A stretch of 64,000 nt of DNA. Source: Acidobacteriota bacterium (GTDB lineage Bacteria > Acidobacteriota > Terriglobia > UBA7540). The notes under the pieces were generated by a model that was given only the letters and a program-made list of their open reading frames with translations, did no database searches and was not told the DNA's origin. The position numbers and the translations under genes were made by a program. Below are positions 18,386 through 28,073 of the stretch, one piece after another; position 1 is the stretch's first letter; each line of letters opens with the position of its first letter. The stretch is from positions 1-64,000 of the forward strand of contig CADDZE010000012.1 of the NCBI GenBank assembly GCA_902812465.1. Reading direction: 5' to 3'.

Positions 18386-19432
18386 GTGTCGGTAATTATC
18401 CCTGTGCGCGACGAGGAGGTGAACCTGGACCGGGTCATCCGCAGCCTGGCGCAACAGCAAGGGGTGCGGGAAATCCTGGTTGTGGATGACGGATCGACGG
18501 ATGGCACGGCAGCCATTCTCGGCAGTCTGGAGCAGGCGGTTCCCCTTTTGCGTGCGATCCGCGTGGATGGGTTGCCCGCCGGGTGGACGGGAAAGGTGCA
18601 TGCCGCCGCCCTGGGGGCCAAGGAAGCTCAGGGAGAATGGTTCCTCTTTACCGACGCGGATACCGAGCACCTTCCAGGGAGCGTCGCAGCGCTCGTGGAT
18701 CTGGCCGAGCGTGAAGATGCCGCTCTGCTGTCCGTTTCGCCGGGGCAAGTGACGCCAACCTGGTGGGAGAAGGCGGCTATTCCCCGGATTTTTACTGAGT
18801 TGGCCCAACTGTATCGCTTTGAGGAGGTGAGCGATCCTGCCTCCACGGCGGCTGCGGCCAACGGCCAGTACATGCTCATTCGGCGCGACGCTTACGAGCG
18901 CGCCGGGGGATGGGAGGCGGTGCGCGATGAGCTACTCGAGGACGTGGAGCTGGCGCGCCGCATCAAAGCGAAGGGAGGAAAGGTATTATTTCTTCCGGGC
19001 GCCACCTGGGTGCGAACGCGTATGTATCGCACCTTCAGCGCCATGTGGAAAGGGTGGACGAAGAACCTTTACCTCATCTACGCCCGTAACCTGCGGAGCA
19101 TGGCCGCTAGCCTGGCTAAGGCGTGGCTGCTCGATCTACTCTTGCCCACTGCTTATGTGGCCGCGTGCGTTGGGCTGCTCGTTTCTCCCGGGCGAAGCTG
19201 GCTTTGGCTGGCGGTGGTGGGCGCCTGGGCCTTGCTGATGGCACGACTGCACGCGTACCGGAGTTCGTTGAGGAGACTTGGCTTGGACCCGGCGCTGGCC
19301 AACTACTTGGTGCCGGGTGCAGCATTGTTCGGTCTGCTCCTGCTGAGTTCAGCGTACGCCCACTGTTGGACCGGAAAGGTAGAGTGGAAGGGAAGGGTGT
19401 ACCAGACTCGATCGCCGAAGCAGGCAGTGTAA
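18386..19432 (+). CDS. Family 2 glycosyltransferase with C-terminal membrane segments
   Basis: This inverting GT-A glycosyltransferase of about 348 residues begins directly with the nucleotide-binding strand SVIIPVRDEE. DDGSTDG follows, then the metal-binding DxD in FTDADTEH, and the acceptor/catalytic region LLEDVELARRIK. The last 120 residues contain three or four hydrophobic segments, so it is probably anchored to the inner membrane. The layout resembles carotenoid CrtQ-type or hopanoid HpnB-type transferases, but the substrate cannot be read. I preferred the GTG at 18386, which has AGGA upstream; the frame is open to a TTG at 18326 that lies next to the TATAAT hexamer. Confidence 0.82.
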   Translation: MSVIIPVRDEEVNLDRVIRSLAQQQGVREILVVDDGSTDGTAAILGSLEQAVPLLRAIRVDGLPAGWTGKVHAAALGAKEAQGEWFLFTDADTEHLPGSVAALVDLAEREDAALLSVSPGQVTPTWWEKAAIPRIFTELAQLYRFEEVSDPASTAAAANGQYMLIRRDAYERAGGWEAVRDELLEDVELARRIKAKGGKVLFLPGATWVRTRMYRTFSAMWKGWTKNLYLIYARNLRSMAASLAKAWLLDLLLPTAYVAACVGLLVSPGRSWLWLAVVGAWALLMARLHAYRSSLRRLGLDPALANYLVPGAALFGLLLLSSAYAHCWTGKVEWKGRVYQTRSPKQAV

Positions 19433-19551
19433 GGGCTGGCGCGCGAGCGGCCGCGTTACTTCGAGATGACCGCCCGGTAAATTGGAAACTACGGCCCTCT
19501 TCCAGCGAGGACAACGCGGGATTAGACTGGAGGATTTCAGTCTTTGGAATT

Positions 19552-19959
19552 ATGATTTATGTGACGCGCAAGGCAGAATTCTCCGCCTCACACTATTACC
19601 ACAATCCGAGCCTCAGCCCCGAAGAGAACCGTCGTATGTTCGGCAAATGCAATAACCCGCACGGCCATGGCCACAACTATACGCTGGAGGTTACGGTGGC
19701 CGGCGAGATCGATCCCGCGACGGGCATGGTTCTGGATCTCAAGGATCTCAAGCGGATCCTGGAAGCCGAGGTGATCCAGCTGATGGACCACAAATTTCTC
19801 AACAAGGAGGTTCCCGCTTTCGCTTCCAAGATTCCCACCACCGAGAACATCGCTATCGAAATCTGGAACCTGCTGGCACCCAAACTGACCGTCGGCCGGC
19901 TGCATCGAATCAGGTTGTACGAGACGCCGGACCTGTTTGTGGATTACTACGGCGACTGA
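19552..19959 (+). CDS. 6-pyruvoyltetrahydropterin synthase homologue (first copy)
   Basis: This pterin enzyme of 135 residues belongs to the PTPS/QueD family. Zinc ligands His14, His39 and His41 and the catalytic Cys33 are present in FSASH and GKCNNPHGHGHNY. The segments EIDPATGMVLDLKDLK, MDHKFLN and PTTEN follow the animal-type PTPS pattern closely, which suggests synthesis of 6-pyruvoyltetrahydropterin rather than the 6-carboxy product of QueD. Its stop overlaps the next gene's ATG by one base (ATGA). The long frame extends upstream to 19123 but only the part from 19552 is related to the family. Activity assignment is inference. Confidence 0.88.
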   Translation: MIYVTRKAEFSASHYYHNPSLSPEENRRMFGKCNNPHGHGHNYTLEVTVAGEIDPATGMVLDLKDLKRILEAEVIQLMDHKFLNKEVPAFASKIPTTENIAIEIWNLLAPKLTVGRLHRIRLYETPDLFVDYYGD

Positions 19960-20405
19960 TGATTTATCTCACAAGGCGTTATCGCTTTTCTGCCTCACAT
20001 CGCCTGCACCGCGACGCGCTGAGCGAGGAGGAGAATGCGCGCCTCTACGGCAAGTGCAACAGCCCCTACGGACACGGCCACAACTACGTGCTGGAAGTGA
20101 CCCTCGCCGGCCCGGTAGACCCGGCGACGGGTATGCTCTGCGACCTCTCGCAGCTAGACGCCACCGTGGACCGTGAGGTGATCCAGCGTTTTGACCATAC
20201 CCACCTCAACCTCGATGTGGAAAATTTCCGCAGCCGGGTGCCCACCACCGAGAACCTGTGCGTCGAGATCTTCCGCCTGCTCGAGACCAAGGTCCCCGGG
20301 GGGGACGGCGTGCGTTTGGAACGCGTGCGGCTGGAAGAAACCAGCTCCAATTACTTCGAGTACGAGGGCGAGCATGCAGGCGCCCTCTCCAGGAGGCGCG
20401 TTTGA
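19959..20405 (+). CDS. 6-pyruvoyltetrahydropterin synthase homologue (second copy)
   Basis: This 148-residue paralogue of the preceding gene has the same residue numbering of its active site: His14, Cys33, His39 and His41 ([18 protein letters not shown]), plus DPATGM, FDHTHLN and PTTEN. It is not a simple duplicate, since the two differ over most of the surface, so they may act on different pterins or form a mixed oligomer. It is translationally coupled to both neighbours: its ATG overlaps the stop of the first copy and its stop TGA overlaps the TTG start of folE. One copy may supply queuosine precursor (QueD) and the other a biopterin-type product. Confidence 0.88.
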   Translation: MIYLTRRYRFSASHRLHRDALSEEENARLYGKCNSPYGHGHNYVLEVTLAGPVDPATGMLCDLSQLDATVDREVIQRFDHTHLNLDVENFRSRVPTTENLCVEIFRLLETKVPGGDGVRLERVRLEETSSNYFEYEGEHAGALSRRRV

Positions 20406-21025
20406 AGGGGGATCTCGAGAATACTTGCGTGCGGGAAGGCCGGGAGGATGCGCCGAGGTCTTCCGCATCCGACCTTTCCCTGGAGGAGAACCTGCGGCAG
20501 ATTCTGGTGGAGCTGGGTGAGGACCCCAACCGCGAGGCGTTGGTGAAGACTCCCCGCCGCGTCGCCAAGTCGCTGCGCTTTCTCACGCGCGGATACCGGC
20601 TCGATATCGATAAGGTGTTGAACGGCGCCCTCTTCGATGTCTGCTACGACGAGATGGTCATCGTTAAGGACATCGAACTGTTCAGCCTTTGCGAACATCA
20701 CTTGCTACCCTTTTTCGGCCGGTGTCACGTCGCTTATATCCCCAAGCGCAAGGTGATCGGGCTCAGCAAAATTCCGCGGATTGTGGAGGTGTTCGCGCGG
20801 CGACTGCAAGTGCAGGAGCGGCTCACCACTCAAATTGCCCGCACCATCATGGAGAAGATCGATCCCCTAGGCGTTGGCGTGGTGATCGAGGCGCGCCACC
20901 TATGCATGATCATGCGCGGCGTCGAGAAGCAGAATTCCGTCGCGGTGACGTCCGCCATGCTGGGCGCCTTCCGTGACAATCCGCAAACGCGAGAGGAATT
21001 TCTGACGCTGGTGAGAGGAAATTAG
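20402..21025 (+). CDS. folE: GTP cyclohydrolase I
   Basis: This enzyme converts GTP to 7,8-dihydroneopterin triphosphate, the entry to folate and biopterin. The 207-residue protein holds the zinc ligands Cys97 and His100 (SLCEHH) and Cys168 (ARHLCM); the 71-residue spacing between the two cysteines equals that of the Escherichia coli enzyme. The TTG start at 20402 has a perfect AGGAGG five bases upstream and overlaps the stop of the pterin synthase gene; a longer frame from 20258 would overlap that gene out of frame and is rejected. It sits between two pterin synthases and an SDR. Confidence 0.93.
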   Translation: MKGDLENTCVREGREDAPRSSASDLSLEENLRQILVELGEDPNREALVKTPRRVAKSLRFLTRGYRLDIDKVLNGALFDVCYDEMVIVKDIELFSLCEHHLLPFFGRCHVAYIPKRKVIGLSKIPRIVEVFARRLQVQERLTTQIARTIMEKIDPLGVGVVIEARHLCMIMRGVEKQNSVAVTSAMLGAFRDNPQTREEFLTLVRGN

Positions 21026-21029
21026 CGGC

Positions 21030-21788
21030 GTGCCCTCGCGCCTGCGCATTACACCTCGCCTCCCGCAAGAGCTCATGGCTAGCCAGAGATTGAAAGGCAA
21101 AGTCGTGCTGGTCAGCGGTGCCAGCCGGGGTATCGGTCTGGCTATCGCTGAGCTGTGCGGAAGCGAGGGCGCAATCCTGGTGCTAGTGGCCCGCCGCAGC
21201 CGCGCCTTGGCAGAGGCTGCCAGGCGCATTCGCGGGCAGCCTCTGGTTCTACCGGCAGACATCACCCAGCCCCAGGAAGCGGATGCTCTATTCCGCCGCG
21301 TGCAACAGCGCTTCGGGCGGCTGGACGTGCTCGTGAACAGCGCCGGCGTCTTCACTTTCAAGCCCTTTCGCCAGACCACGCTCGAGGACTGGTGCGCCAA
21401 CCTAGAATCGAACCTCACGTCGCTGTATCTTACGACTCGCGCCGCCCTGCCGTTGCTTCGTCGCAGCCGGGGACCTCACATCGTCAATATCCTTTCCATC
21501 GCCAGCCGGCAGGCTTTCCCGAATTGCTCTGCCTACTGCGCCGCCAAGTTCGGCGCCCTGGGTTTCACCAGCGTGCTTCGGGAGGAGTTGCGGCCGCGAA
21601 TCCGGGTGACGGCGGTCCTGCCAGGGCCCACCAACACGCGGATGATCCGCGAATTCGGGTTTCCCGTGCGGCGTGCCAGCTTGGTGCAACCGGGCGACGT
21701 GGCGCAAGCAGTCCTTGCCGCGCTTTTGCTGGCGCCGCGCGCCAGTGCGGACGAAATTGTGGTGACGCCCTCGCGCGGCAAGCTGTAA
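21030..21788 (+). CDS. Short-chain dehydrogenase/reductase, candidate sepiapterin-type reductase
   Basis: This classical SDR of 252 residues has the cofactor motif SGASRGIG (29-36), NSAG (103-106), the catalytic Ser156, Tyr169 and Lys173 (YCAAK), and PGPTNT near the C-terminus. It begins four bases after the folE stop, with GAGAGGA before the GTG at 21030; an internal ATG at 21075 is an alternative start and fits the usual N-terminus (RLKGKVVLVSG). By position it would be the carbonyl reductase that finishes a biopterin-like pathway. That role is inferred from operon order only; SDR sequences do not show their substrate. Confidence 0.8.
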   Translation: MPSRLRITPRLPQELMASQRLKGKVVLVSGASRGIGLAIAELCGSEGAILVLVARRSRALAEAARRIRGQPLVLPADITQPQEADALFRRVQQRFGRLDVLVNSAGVFTFKPFRQTTLEDWCANLESNLTSLYLTTRAALPLLRRSRGPHIVNILSIASRQAFPNCSAYCAAKFGALGFTSVLREELRPRIRVTAVLPGPTNTRMIREFGFPVRRASLVQPGDVAQAVLAALLLAPRASADEIVVTPSRGKL

Positions 21789-21916
21789 GTCAGTTATTGG
21801 AGTGAGCTTGAAGCAATTCGGCTAGGAGCCGCTTCCTGAAAACGCCGGCAGCCTGCATAGCGCCTTCTTGACGCCAGGAGGCTTCCGCCTCAAGATGCGC
21901 CAACGGAGGATATGGC

Positions 21917-22885
21917 ATGGCGGAAGCTCCTCCAAGAGCACTACCCGGAATTCGCATCGGTCACGCCAGCGACTATGGCGGCCTTACGGGATGCACGGTG
22001 GTTCTGTGTGAGCGCGGTGCCGTATGCGGGGTCGATGTTCGTGGCTCGGCCGCGGGTACGCGCGAGCTGGCTGCCTGCGAAGCGGGACACATCGTGGAGC
22101 GAATTCATGCGATTCTGCTAACGGGTGGTAGCGCCTTCGGGCTCGATGCAGCGACTGGCGTCATGGAGTATCTCGAGCGGCGCGGTGTCGGCTTTCCAGT
22201 CGGCGCCGGCGGCAGGCTGCGAATTCCGATCGTGCCCGCCGCCGTTATCTTCGACCTGAACATAGGCTCCGCCACCGCACGGCCCAGCTCCCGTATGGCG
22301 CGGCGGGCGTGCCAAAATGCCTTAACGGTGGTTGCCGAAGGCTCCGTCGGAGTGGGCACCGGAGCCACCGTGGGTAAGCTTTTCGGCGTGCGACAAGCGA
22401 CTAAGGGAGGTGTGGGATTCGCTAGCCTGACGATGGCCCGAGGGATCAAGGTACAGGCGCTGGCCGTCGTGAATGCCTTTGGTGACGTCGTGGACCCGTC
22501 CATGGGAGAGGTGGTCGCGGGTGCCCGCGCGGCGCCGGATTCGTCGCGCTTTGTTCGCACCGAGGAACAGATGATGCAAGGGGTTGTGCGAAAGAGTTTC
22601 GGCAATACAACGCTGGTCGTGGTTATGACCAACGCCCAGCTGGGGAAACTCGAAGCAACGAAGGTGGCACAAATGGCGCACGATGGCTTGGCACGCACCA
22701 TCCGTCCGGTACACACTCGATTTGACGGCGACTTGGTGTTCGCGCTTTCCCTGGGTGCGCGGCGTGTTGACACGAACGTGGTGGGGACAGGCGCTGCCGA
22801 GGCGACTGCCCGGGCGATCCTGCGCGGTGTGCGAACGGCGCACAGCCTAGGCGGTGTGCCCTCGTGTGCCGATTTGCATGCGTAG
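21917..22885 (+). CDS. P1 family peptidase (S58, DmpA/BapA-like)
   Basis: This Ntn-type hydrolase of 322 residues belongs to the self-cleaving aminopeptidase family S58. Family segments are GIRIGHASD at the N-terminus, LTGGSAFGLDAA (about 68-79), VGVGTGATVGK, and the predicted autocleavage site in FGNTTLVVVMTNA, where Asn-Thr would expose Thr as the nucleophile. DmpA and BapA themselves cleave at Gly-Ser, so this one belongs to the Thr subgroup. No signal peptide is visible. The ATG at 21917 has GGAGG seven bases upstream; a second ATG at 21912 is out of frame. Substrate is unknown: beta-peptides, D-amino-acid amides or ordinary N-terminal residues are all possible. Confidence 0.87.
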   Translation: MAEAPPRALPGIRIGHASDYGGLTGCTVVLCERGAVCGVDVRGSAAGTRELAACEAGHIVERIHAILLTGGSAFGLDAATGVMEYLERRGVGFPVGAGGRLRIPIVPAAVIFDLNIGSATARPSSRMARRACQNALTVVAEGSVGVGTGATVGKLFGVRQATKGGVGFASLTMARGIKVQALAVVNAFGDVVDPSMGEVVAGARAAPDSSRFVRTEEQMMQGVVRKSFGNTTLVVVMTNAQLGKLEATKVAQMAHDGLARTIRPVHTRFDGDLVFALSLGARRVDTNVVGTGAAEATARAILRGVRTAHSLGGVPSCADLHA

Positions 22886-23059
22886 GCCGCCGTACAGCTT
22901 GCTCCTGGCAAGGCTCCTTGTGCTTCTGCTGCGAAGGGTAAGGAACGCCTACGGAAGAAACAATGTATACGGCCCTGTGCGCCGTGGTTTGATAAGTGCC
23001 GAATCGAAGGCGGTTGTTTGTTTACAAGCGAGTCGAAAAGCACGGCCGGAAGAACAGCA

Positions 23060-23848
23060 ATGAGGACCTTGACCCGTTCCTTGCCGCTCGGAGCCTTGTT
23101 GGAAGGCCAGGTGGCGGTCGTGACGGGTGGTTCGCGAGGAATCGGCGCGGCGACTGTCCGACTGCTGGCACACGCAGGCGCAAAGGTCGTCTTCAACTAC
23201 CACCAAGCGGGAGGAGCGGCGCGGACACTGGTGCGCGAATTCGAGGCCGGTAGTGTTGTGGCCGTTCGCGCTGATGTCTCGAAGATGCGCGATGCCGCCC
23301 GGCTGATCGGAACGGCGGTGAAGCGATTCAAGCGGTTGGATATCCTGGTGGCCAACGCCGGTATCTGGCCAGCCGACCCGCTGCCAGTCGAGCGCATCAG
23401 CGAGCGCGATTGGGACGAGCTGATGGGCGTTAACCTGAAGGGCGTCTATAGCGTCATCCACTATGCAGTCCCTCACATGAAGCGACAGAAGTACGGGCGC
23501 ATCGTCGCCATCTCTTCGACTTCCGGCCAGCGCGGCGAGGCCTTTCACACTCATTACAGTGCATCGAAGGGGGGAATTATCAGCTTCGTGAAAGGACTTT
23601 CGACAGAGCTGGCCCGGCACGGCATTCTGGTGAACGCGGTAGCACCTGGTTGGGTAGACACGGACATGTGTGCTCCCGTGGTGAAGAACAGGCGACAGTT
23701 GCGCGCCGTTTGTGCGGGAATCCCTCTTGGGCGCTTCGCCACGCCGGAGGAGATCGCCACGCCCATTCTTTTCTTAGCCTCAAACATGGCATCCTACATA
23801 ACGGGCGAGATACTCAACGTGAACGGGGGAAACGTGCTTTGCGGTTGA
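23060..23848 (+). CDS. Short-chain dehydrogenase/reductase (FabG-like)
   Basis: This classical SDR of 262 residues has the cofactor motif TGGSRGIG (22-29), ANAG (98-101), the catalytic Ser153 with Tyr166 and Lys170 (HYSASK), and the C-terminal TGEILNVNGG typical of FabG-like 3-oxoacyl reductases. The ATG at 23060 is preferred; the frame begins at 23018 but the extra residues do not match the family. No acyl-carrier or fatty-acid gene is next to it, so a fatty-acid role is not supported and the substrate is open. Confidence 0.85.
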   Translation: MRTLTRSLPLGALLEGQVAVVTGGSRGIGAATVRLLAHAGAKVVFNYHQAGGAARTLVREFEAGSVVAVRADVSKMRDAARLIGTAVKRFKRLDILVANAGIWPADPLPVERISERDWDELMGVNLKGVYSVIHYAVPHMKRQKYGRIVAISSTSGQRGEAFHTHYSASKGGIISFVKGLSTELARHGILVNAVAPGWVDTDMCAPVVKNRRQLRAVCAGIPLGRFATPEEIATPILFLASNMASYITGEILNVNGGNVLCG

Positions 23849-23880
23849 GAGCGAACGGCCTTACCGAAACGAGCCGCACC

Positions 23881-24705
23881 ATGACGACGCGAGCGCCGAT
23901 CTCCGCGGTGCTATTGCTATCGATCCTCTACCCCTCGCCTGTTGCTTCCAGCTTCTCCGCGCCAGCCGGTGGTCGCGCCCGAATGGCGCTCCTACAAGCG
24001 GCTTCTAACCTCCCGTCGCGCGTTGATCCCAAAGCCCAGGAGATTTTGGATCGCACCCTCCAAGCCTTGGGTGGTCCGGCGTTTTTGCACTTCCGGACCC
24101 TGACGACGCGCGGCCGCGTGTTCTCCATCGACGATGGCGCTACCTCTGGTTTTGTGACCTTCGAGAGCGAGGTGGAATATCCGGACAAGCGGCGGTTCGC
24201 TTATGGAATGGGCAAGAAGAAGCCCATCGTTCTCTTCAACAATGGGGACCGCGCCTGGGAAATCGACCCCATGGGTCTCACCCACCAGCTCCCTGAGCAA
24301 GTCGAGCGCTGGAAAATCACGAATCGCTATAGCCTGGAAAACCTGTTGCGGCTTCGCATCCACGAGCCGGGAGTCCTCATCCAGGATGCTGGCACCGACT
24401 TCGTAGACAACTTGGCGACGCGCGTGATCGAAATTGTCACGGCCAGTCACGACGAAGTGAAGCTTTACGTGAACCAGAAGGACTTCCTGCCCGTGCGCAT
24501 CGCCTACACGGTGCGCAACGCGAGGACGGGAGAGAGGCAGGAATACGTCGATTCATACGCGGACTACCGCAATATCCAAGGCATCCAAACCCCCATGCAC
24601 ATCACTCGGTACCTGGATGAGGAGCGCCAGGCGGAGATTTTCCGCAACTTTGCCCGGTACGACGAAATCTATCCGGCCAATTACTTTCAGCCACCAACGG
24701 AATGA
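23881..24705 (+). CDS. Secreted LolA-like (outer-membrane lipoprotein-sorting fold) protein
   Basis: This 274-residue protein has an N-terminal signal-like hydrophobic segment ([18 protein letters not shown]). It is followed by a single domain that begins with a helix containing [11 protein letters not shown] and continues with long alternating strands ([43 protein letters not shown]). This pattern is the half-barrel seen in LolA-like and related lipid-carrier proteins, which are abundant in Acidobacteriota. The ATG at 23881 directly follows the SDR gene by 32 bases; the longer frame overlaps that gene and is rejected. Function unknown; a periplasmic lipid or lipoprotein carrier is a guess. 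Confidence 0.72.
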   Translation: MTTRAPISAVLLLSILYPSPVASSFSAPAGGRARMALLQAASNLPSRVDPKAQEILDRTLQALGGPAFLHFRTLTTRGRVFSIDDGATSGFVTFESEVEYPDKRRFAYGMGKKKPIVLFNNGDRAWEIDPMGLTHQLPEQVERWKITNRYSLENLLRLRIHEPGVLIQDAGTDFVDNLATRVIEIVTASHDEVKLYVNQKDFLPVRIAYTVRNARTGERQEYVDSYADYRNIQGIQTPMHITRYLDEERQAEIFRNFARYDEIYPANYFQPPTE

Positions 24706-24723
24706 GGCGAGGGATACGTCTGC

Positions 24724-24729
24724 TATAAT
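24724..24729 (+). promoter_or_regulatory. Extended -10 element upstream of hslVU
   Basis: The sequence TGCTATAAT matches an extended -10 (TGnTATAAT) and lies 16 bases before the preferred hslV GTG. No good -35 is present, as expected for extended -10 promoters. It would drive hslV and hslU. Confidence 0.4.
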
Positions 24730-24745
24730 GACATCCGGAGGCGCA

Positions 24746-25288
24746 GTGAAGCAGTCTTTACGGTTGCGCTCCACCACCATTCTCAGCGTGCGGCGGGATG
24801 GCCGGCTGGCGATGGGAGGCGACGGCCAGGTCACCATGGGGGAGAGCGTTGTTAAGCAAAGAGCGCGCAAAATCCGCCGCCTCTTCAACGACAAGGTGTT
24901 GGCTGGGTTTGCGGGCAGCACGGCGGACGCACTATCGCTCTTTTCCCGCTTCGAGCAGAAGCTGGAGGAATACCACGGCAATCTGAGCCGGGCCGTCGTC
25001 GAGCTCGCCAAGGACTGGCGGACGGATCGGGCTCTGCGGCACCTCGAAGCACTTTTGCTGGTCTGCGACGACAAGGTGACATACTTAGTCAGCGGCAACG
25101 GAGACGTCATCGAACCGGATGATGGCATTGTGGCGATCGGCTCGGGAGGACCCTACGCCCTCTCCGCCGCCCGCGCTTTGGCGAAGCATACGTCGATGAG
25201 CGCACGGGAGATTGTTCAGGAGGCCATGCAGATCGCTGGCCAAATCTGCATCTTCACCAATGAGGAGATTGTGATCGAGGAGCTATAG
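24746..25288 (+). CDS. hslV: ATP-dependent protease proteolytic subunit HslV
   Basis: HslV is the threonine protease that forms a double-hexamer chamber capped by the HslU ATPase. The 180-residue protein has the catalytic Thr at the start of [10 protein letters not shown] (Thr10), GGDGQVTMG, the salt-bridge region KVLAGFAGS and the [11 protein letters not shown] segment. I chose the GTG at 24746 because GGAGG lies four bases upstream and because it leaves a short propeptide (nine residues) before Thr10; an ATG at 24728 would give 15 residues and overlaps the promoter hexamer. The propeptide must be removed to free the Thr. Confidence 0.93.
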   Translation: MKQSLRLRSTTILSVRRDGRLAMGGDGQVTMGESVVKQRARKIRRLFNDKVLAGFAGSTADALSLFSRFEQKLEEYHGNLSRAVVELAKDWRTDRALRHLEALLLVCDDKVTYLVSGNGDVIEPDDGIVAIGSGGPYALSAARALAKHTSMSAREIVQEAMQIAGQICIFTNEEIVIEEL

Positions 25289-25456
25289 CTGCCCGGCGGA
25301 AGCGGAAGGTTTGCCCGCAGCTCTCGCGAGCAACCATTGCTGCCCGAAGCGGTGAAGACCGGAGTGAGCGCAAAGGCTGAGGCTGAACCGTCAAGTCAGA
25401 GGGCCGGGCGGCTGTAGCGGTGAACCCAGGCACAGGCAGGGAGCGCCGCAAAACTT

Positions 25457-26851
25457 ATGGTGTTTTACTTGCCCGAGAGCATGGAGTCCGCAGCGACGCT
25501 GGAGGAGATGACTCCCCGCCAGATCGTCGCGGAGCTGGACAAGCACGTGGTGGGCCAGGCGGAAGCCAAGCGCGCGGTGGCCATCGCCCTGCGCAACCGC
25601 ATCCGCCGGCAGAAGCTTCCCGAAGAGCTGGCGGAAGAGATCCTGCCGAAGAACATCATCATGATCGGGCCCACGGGCGTGGGTAAAACGGAAATCGCTC
25701 GCCGCCTCGCCCGCCTCACCAACTCCCCGTTTCTCAAAGTAGAAGCTTCCCGTTTCACTGAGGTGGGCTATGTGGGACGCGACGTGGAGTCCATGATTCG
25801 TGACCTCGTGGAGATTGCCATTGACATGGTGCGCGAGGAAAAGGTGAATGAGGTGGCAGATAAGGCCGAGCAGAACGCCGAGGAGCGCCTGCTTGATCTG
25901 TTGCTGCCGCCGCGTGAGGCCAAGGAAAGAACGACCGGCGACGATGGTACCACCTCCATCGCCGAGGCGGCGCAGCGGACGCGTGAGAAGCTGCGTGCCC
26001 AGCTCCGCGAGGGCAAGCTGGACGATCGGTTGGTCGAGGTCGACGTTCGCGAGCGCAGTTTCCCGGCTTTCGAGATCATCTCTTCCCAGGGTATCGAGGA
26101 GATGGACATCAACATCAAGGATATTCTTCCCGGCATCTTCGGCCAGCGCTCTAAGAAGCGCAAGATGCGCGTCGCGGAAGCCATGGACTATCTCATCCAG
26201 GAGGAGGAGAATCGCCTGATTGACATGGATCAGGTCACGCGCGTGGCGGTGGAGCGCGTCGAGCAATCGGGGATTATCTTTCTCGATGAAATTGACAAGA
26301 TTGCTGGCCGCGAACGCGGCCATGGGCCTGACGTGAGCCGTGAGGGCGTTCAGCGCGACATCTTGCCTATCGTGGAAGGGACGACAGTCAACACGCGCTA
26401 CGGCATGGTGCGCACCGACCATATCCTGTTTATCGCTGCGGGCGCGTTCCACGTCAGCAAGCCTTCCGACCTCATTCCTGAGCTGCAGGGCCGCTTTCCT
26501 ATTCGCGTCGAGCTGCATTCGCTGACCGTTGAAGACTTCATCCGCATCCTCAAGGAGCCGCAGAGCGCGCTTGTGAAGCAGTACACCGCACTGCTCGAGA
26601 CGGAAGGTGTGAAGCTCACTTTCACCGATGACGCGCTGGAGGAAATCGCAACCTTTGCCGCCAGGGTCAATGAGCAGACAGAAGACATCGGCGCCCGCCG
26701 CTTGCACACCATCATGGAAAAACTGCTGGACGAAATCTCCTTCGAGGGGCCAGACCTGAAGAAGAAGAATATCCGTATAGATGCTGCCTACGTGCGGAAG
26801 CAGCTTGCCGACATTGTCAAGAATCAGGACCTGAGCCGGTATATTCTGTAG
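25457..26851 (+). CDS. hslU: ATP-dependent protease ATPase subunit HslU
   Basis: HslU is the AAA+ unfoldase that feeds proteins into HslV. The 464-residue protein has Walker A GPTGVGKT (71-78), the pore motif [10 protein letters not shown] just after it, an insertion (I) domain from about residue 110 to 245, Walker B IIFLDEID, the second-region arginine motif ([10 protein letters not shown]) and the C-terminal LSRYIL tail that docks into HslV. It begins 168 bases after hslV; the two are the only heat-shock-type genes in the window. Confidence 0.96.
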   Translation: MVFYLPESMESAATLEEMTPRQIVAELDKHVVGQAEAKRAVAIALRNRIRRQKLPEELAEEILPKNIIMIGPTGVGKTEIARRLARLTNSPFLKVEASRFTEVGYVGRDVESMIRDLVEIAIDMVREEKVNEVADKAEQNAEERLLDLLLPPREAKERTTGDDGTTSIAEAAQRTREKLRAQLREGKLDDRLVEVDVRERSFPAFEIISSQGIEEMDINIKDILPGIFGQRSKKRKMRVAEAMDYLIQEEENRLIDMDQVTRVAVERVEQSGIIFLDEIDKIAGRERGHGPDVSREGVQRDILPIVEGTTVNTRYGMVRTDHILFIAAGAFHVSKPSDLIPELQGRFPIRVELHSLTVEDFIRILKEPQSALVKQYTALLETEGVKLTFTDDALEEIATFAARVNEQTEDIGARRLHTIMEKLLDEISFEGPDLKKKNIRIDAAYVRKQLADIVKNQDLSRYIL

Positions 26852-26857
26852 CGCTTG

Positions 26858-26883
26858 AAATCCGGAGATCTTCCTTCCGGTTT
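26858..26883 (+). terminator. Possible terminator after hslU
   Basis: AAATCCGGA and TTCCGGTTT form a stem of about eight pairs with one bulged T and a nine-base loop, just after the hslU stop. The T stretch is only three bases long and lies in the stem, so termination would be weak. Confidence 0.3.
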
Positions 26884-26901
26884 CTGGAGCTGCGGAGCCG
26901 A

Positions 26902-28029
26902 GTGACTGCCCGCCACCACGCCACAGTTTCAAGAGCCAGCCAGACGCTCGCCGCGCTCGCGGCCAGCGCGCTAGTTGTCTCGTGCGCTGCCCAAGCTCCG
27001 CCGCAACCTCCCCGCGTGGAGGTGCCTCAGGCGGTTGCGGACCTGGCCGTTCGACAGGTCGGAGCTACCCTCGAGCTGAGTTTCACTCTTCCCAAGCTGG
27101 CTATGGATGGCGAGCAGCTCACCAAGCCCCTCGAGATCCAAATCTTGCGTGGAACCGCGCCCGCACCAGGAAACGGATCCACCGTATTGACTCCGTGGGT
27201 GAGCCTGAGTGCTGCTGACGCAGCCCGATTCCAGCGCGGCCCTAAGATTGCCTATTCTGAAGGGTTTTCTCAGGAGCAGCTCCGCCAGTCGGTGGGGACG
27301 AGGTTCACCTTCGCCATTCGCACCCTTACCCGCGGCTTTCGCGGCCGTCCCATCTTTAGCCCGGTTTCACAACCCGTATCCTTTACTCTGCTTGACGTCT
27401 CGGAGCCAGTCGGCGACGTGATGGCGCAGGTCACCGAGCGTGCCATCGTGTTGACGTGGCCGGCTCCTTCACGCAGTCTCACGGGTGGACCGGTGCAACG
27501 TCTTTCCGGCTATCACGTCTATCGCAGCGACGGCGATCGGCCGCGCGGCGCGGGTGAGTCGGCTGCACAGGACTTCCGGCTTGTCGGCCAGCCGGGGGGC
27601 ACGCGATTCGCCGATTCGGAGTTCCGGTTTGGGCATACTTACGCGTACCGCGTGCGGGCGGTATTCAAGCAGGATGCCGAGATCGCAGAAAGTTCGGATT
27701 CGCCGCCGGTGTTTGTGCATCCCGTCGATGTGTTTCCTCCTGCTCCTCCTACAGCGCTTACCGGAACCTACACCGGAGCACAGGTCGAGCTGATATGGAA
27801 TATCAGTAAGGAAGCGGATCTGGCAGGGTACAACGTTTACCGGAGCGAGGGCACGGGTTTCAGGAAGCTCAACAGCGCATTATTGCCGACTCCGGTCTAT
27901 CGCGACGCGGACGTCGTGCCGGGGCGCACTTACGCATACCGCGTCACGGCGGTGGACCAGGCGGGTAACGAGAGCGCACCGAGCGAGGTGGTGAGGGTCG
28001 CGGTAGAGTTGCAGGGAGTGGTGAAGTGA
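26902..28029 (+). CDS. Lipoprotein with fibronectin type III domains
   Basis: This 375-residue envelope protein has a lipoprotein signal (AALAASALVVSCAAQ, with Cys28 as the likely lipidated residue). Three beta-sandwich repeats follow: an irregular first one and two clear fibronectin type III domains, marked by GYHVYRSDG with YAYRVRAVF and by GYNVYRSEG with YAYRVTAVDQAGNES. The GTG start has GGAG five bases upstream. Such proteins are usually outer-membrane or surface lipoproteins in adhesion or cell-envelope assembly; no enzymatic motif is present. It converges with the following TPR gene with a 44-base gap. Confidence 0.82.
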   Translation: MTARHHATVSRASQTLAALAASALVVSCAAQAPPQPPRVEVPQAVADLAVRQVGATLELSFTLPKLAMDGEQLTKPLEIQILRGTAPAPGNGSTVLTPWVSLSAADAARFQRGPKIAYSEGFSQEQLRQSVGTRFTFAIRTLTRGFRGRPIFSPVSQPVSFTLLDVSEPVGDVMAQVTERAIVLTWPAPSRSLTGGPVQRLSGYHVYRSDGDRPRGAGESAAQDFRLVGQPGGTRFADSEFRFGHTYAYRVRAVFKQDAEIAESSDSPPVFVHPVDVFPPAPPTALTGTYTGAQVELIWNISKEADLAGYNVYRSEGTGFRKLNSALLPTPVYRDADVVPGRTYAYRVTAVDQAGNESAPSEVVRVAVELQGVVK

Positions 28030-28073
28030 TTCATAAGCCTGGGACTTCCGGAAGGAATGTGTTCTGGTCTGCC

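Noticed and set aside
19123-19551. A longer first pterin synthase starting at 19123
   Set aside because: The added part lies inside the glycosyltransferase gene in another frame and is unrelated to the family.
20258-20401. A longer FolE starting at 20258
   Set aside because: It overlaps the second pterin synthase out of frame; TTG at 20402 has a perfect AGGAGG and gives the usual length.
25391-26932. A 513-residue minus-strand open frame
   Set aside because: It is antisense to hslU, which has all family motifs.
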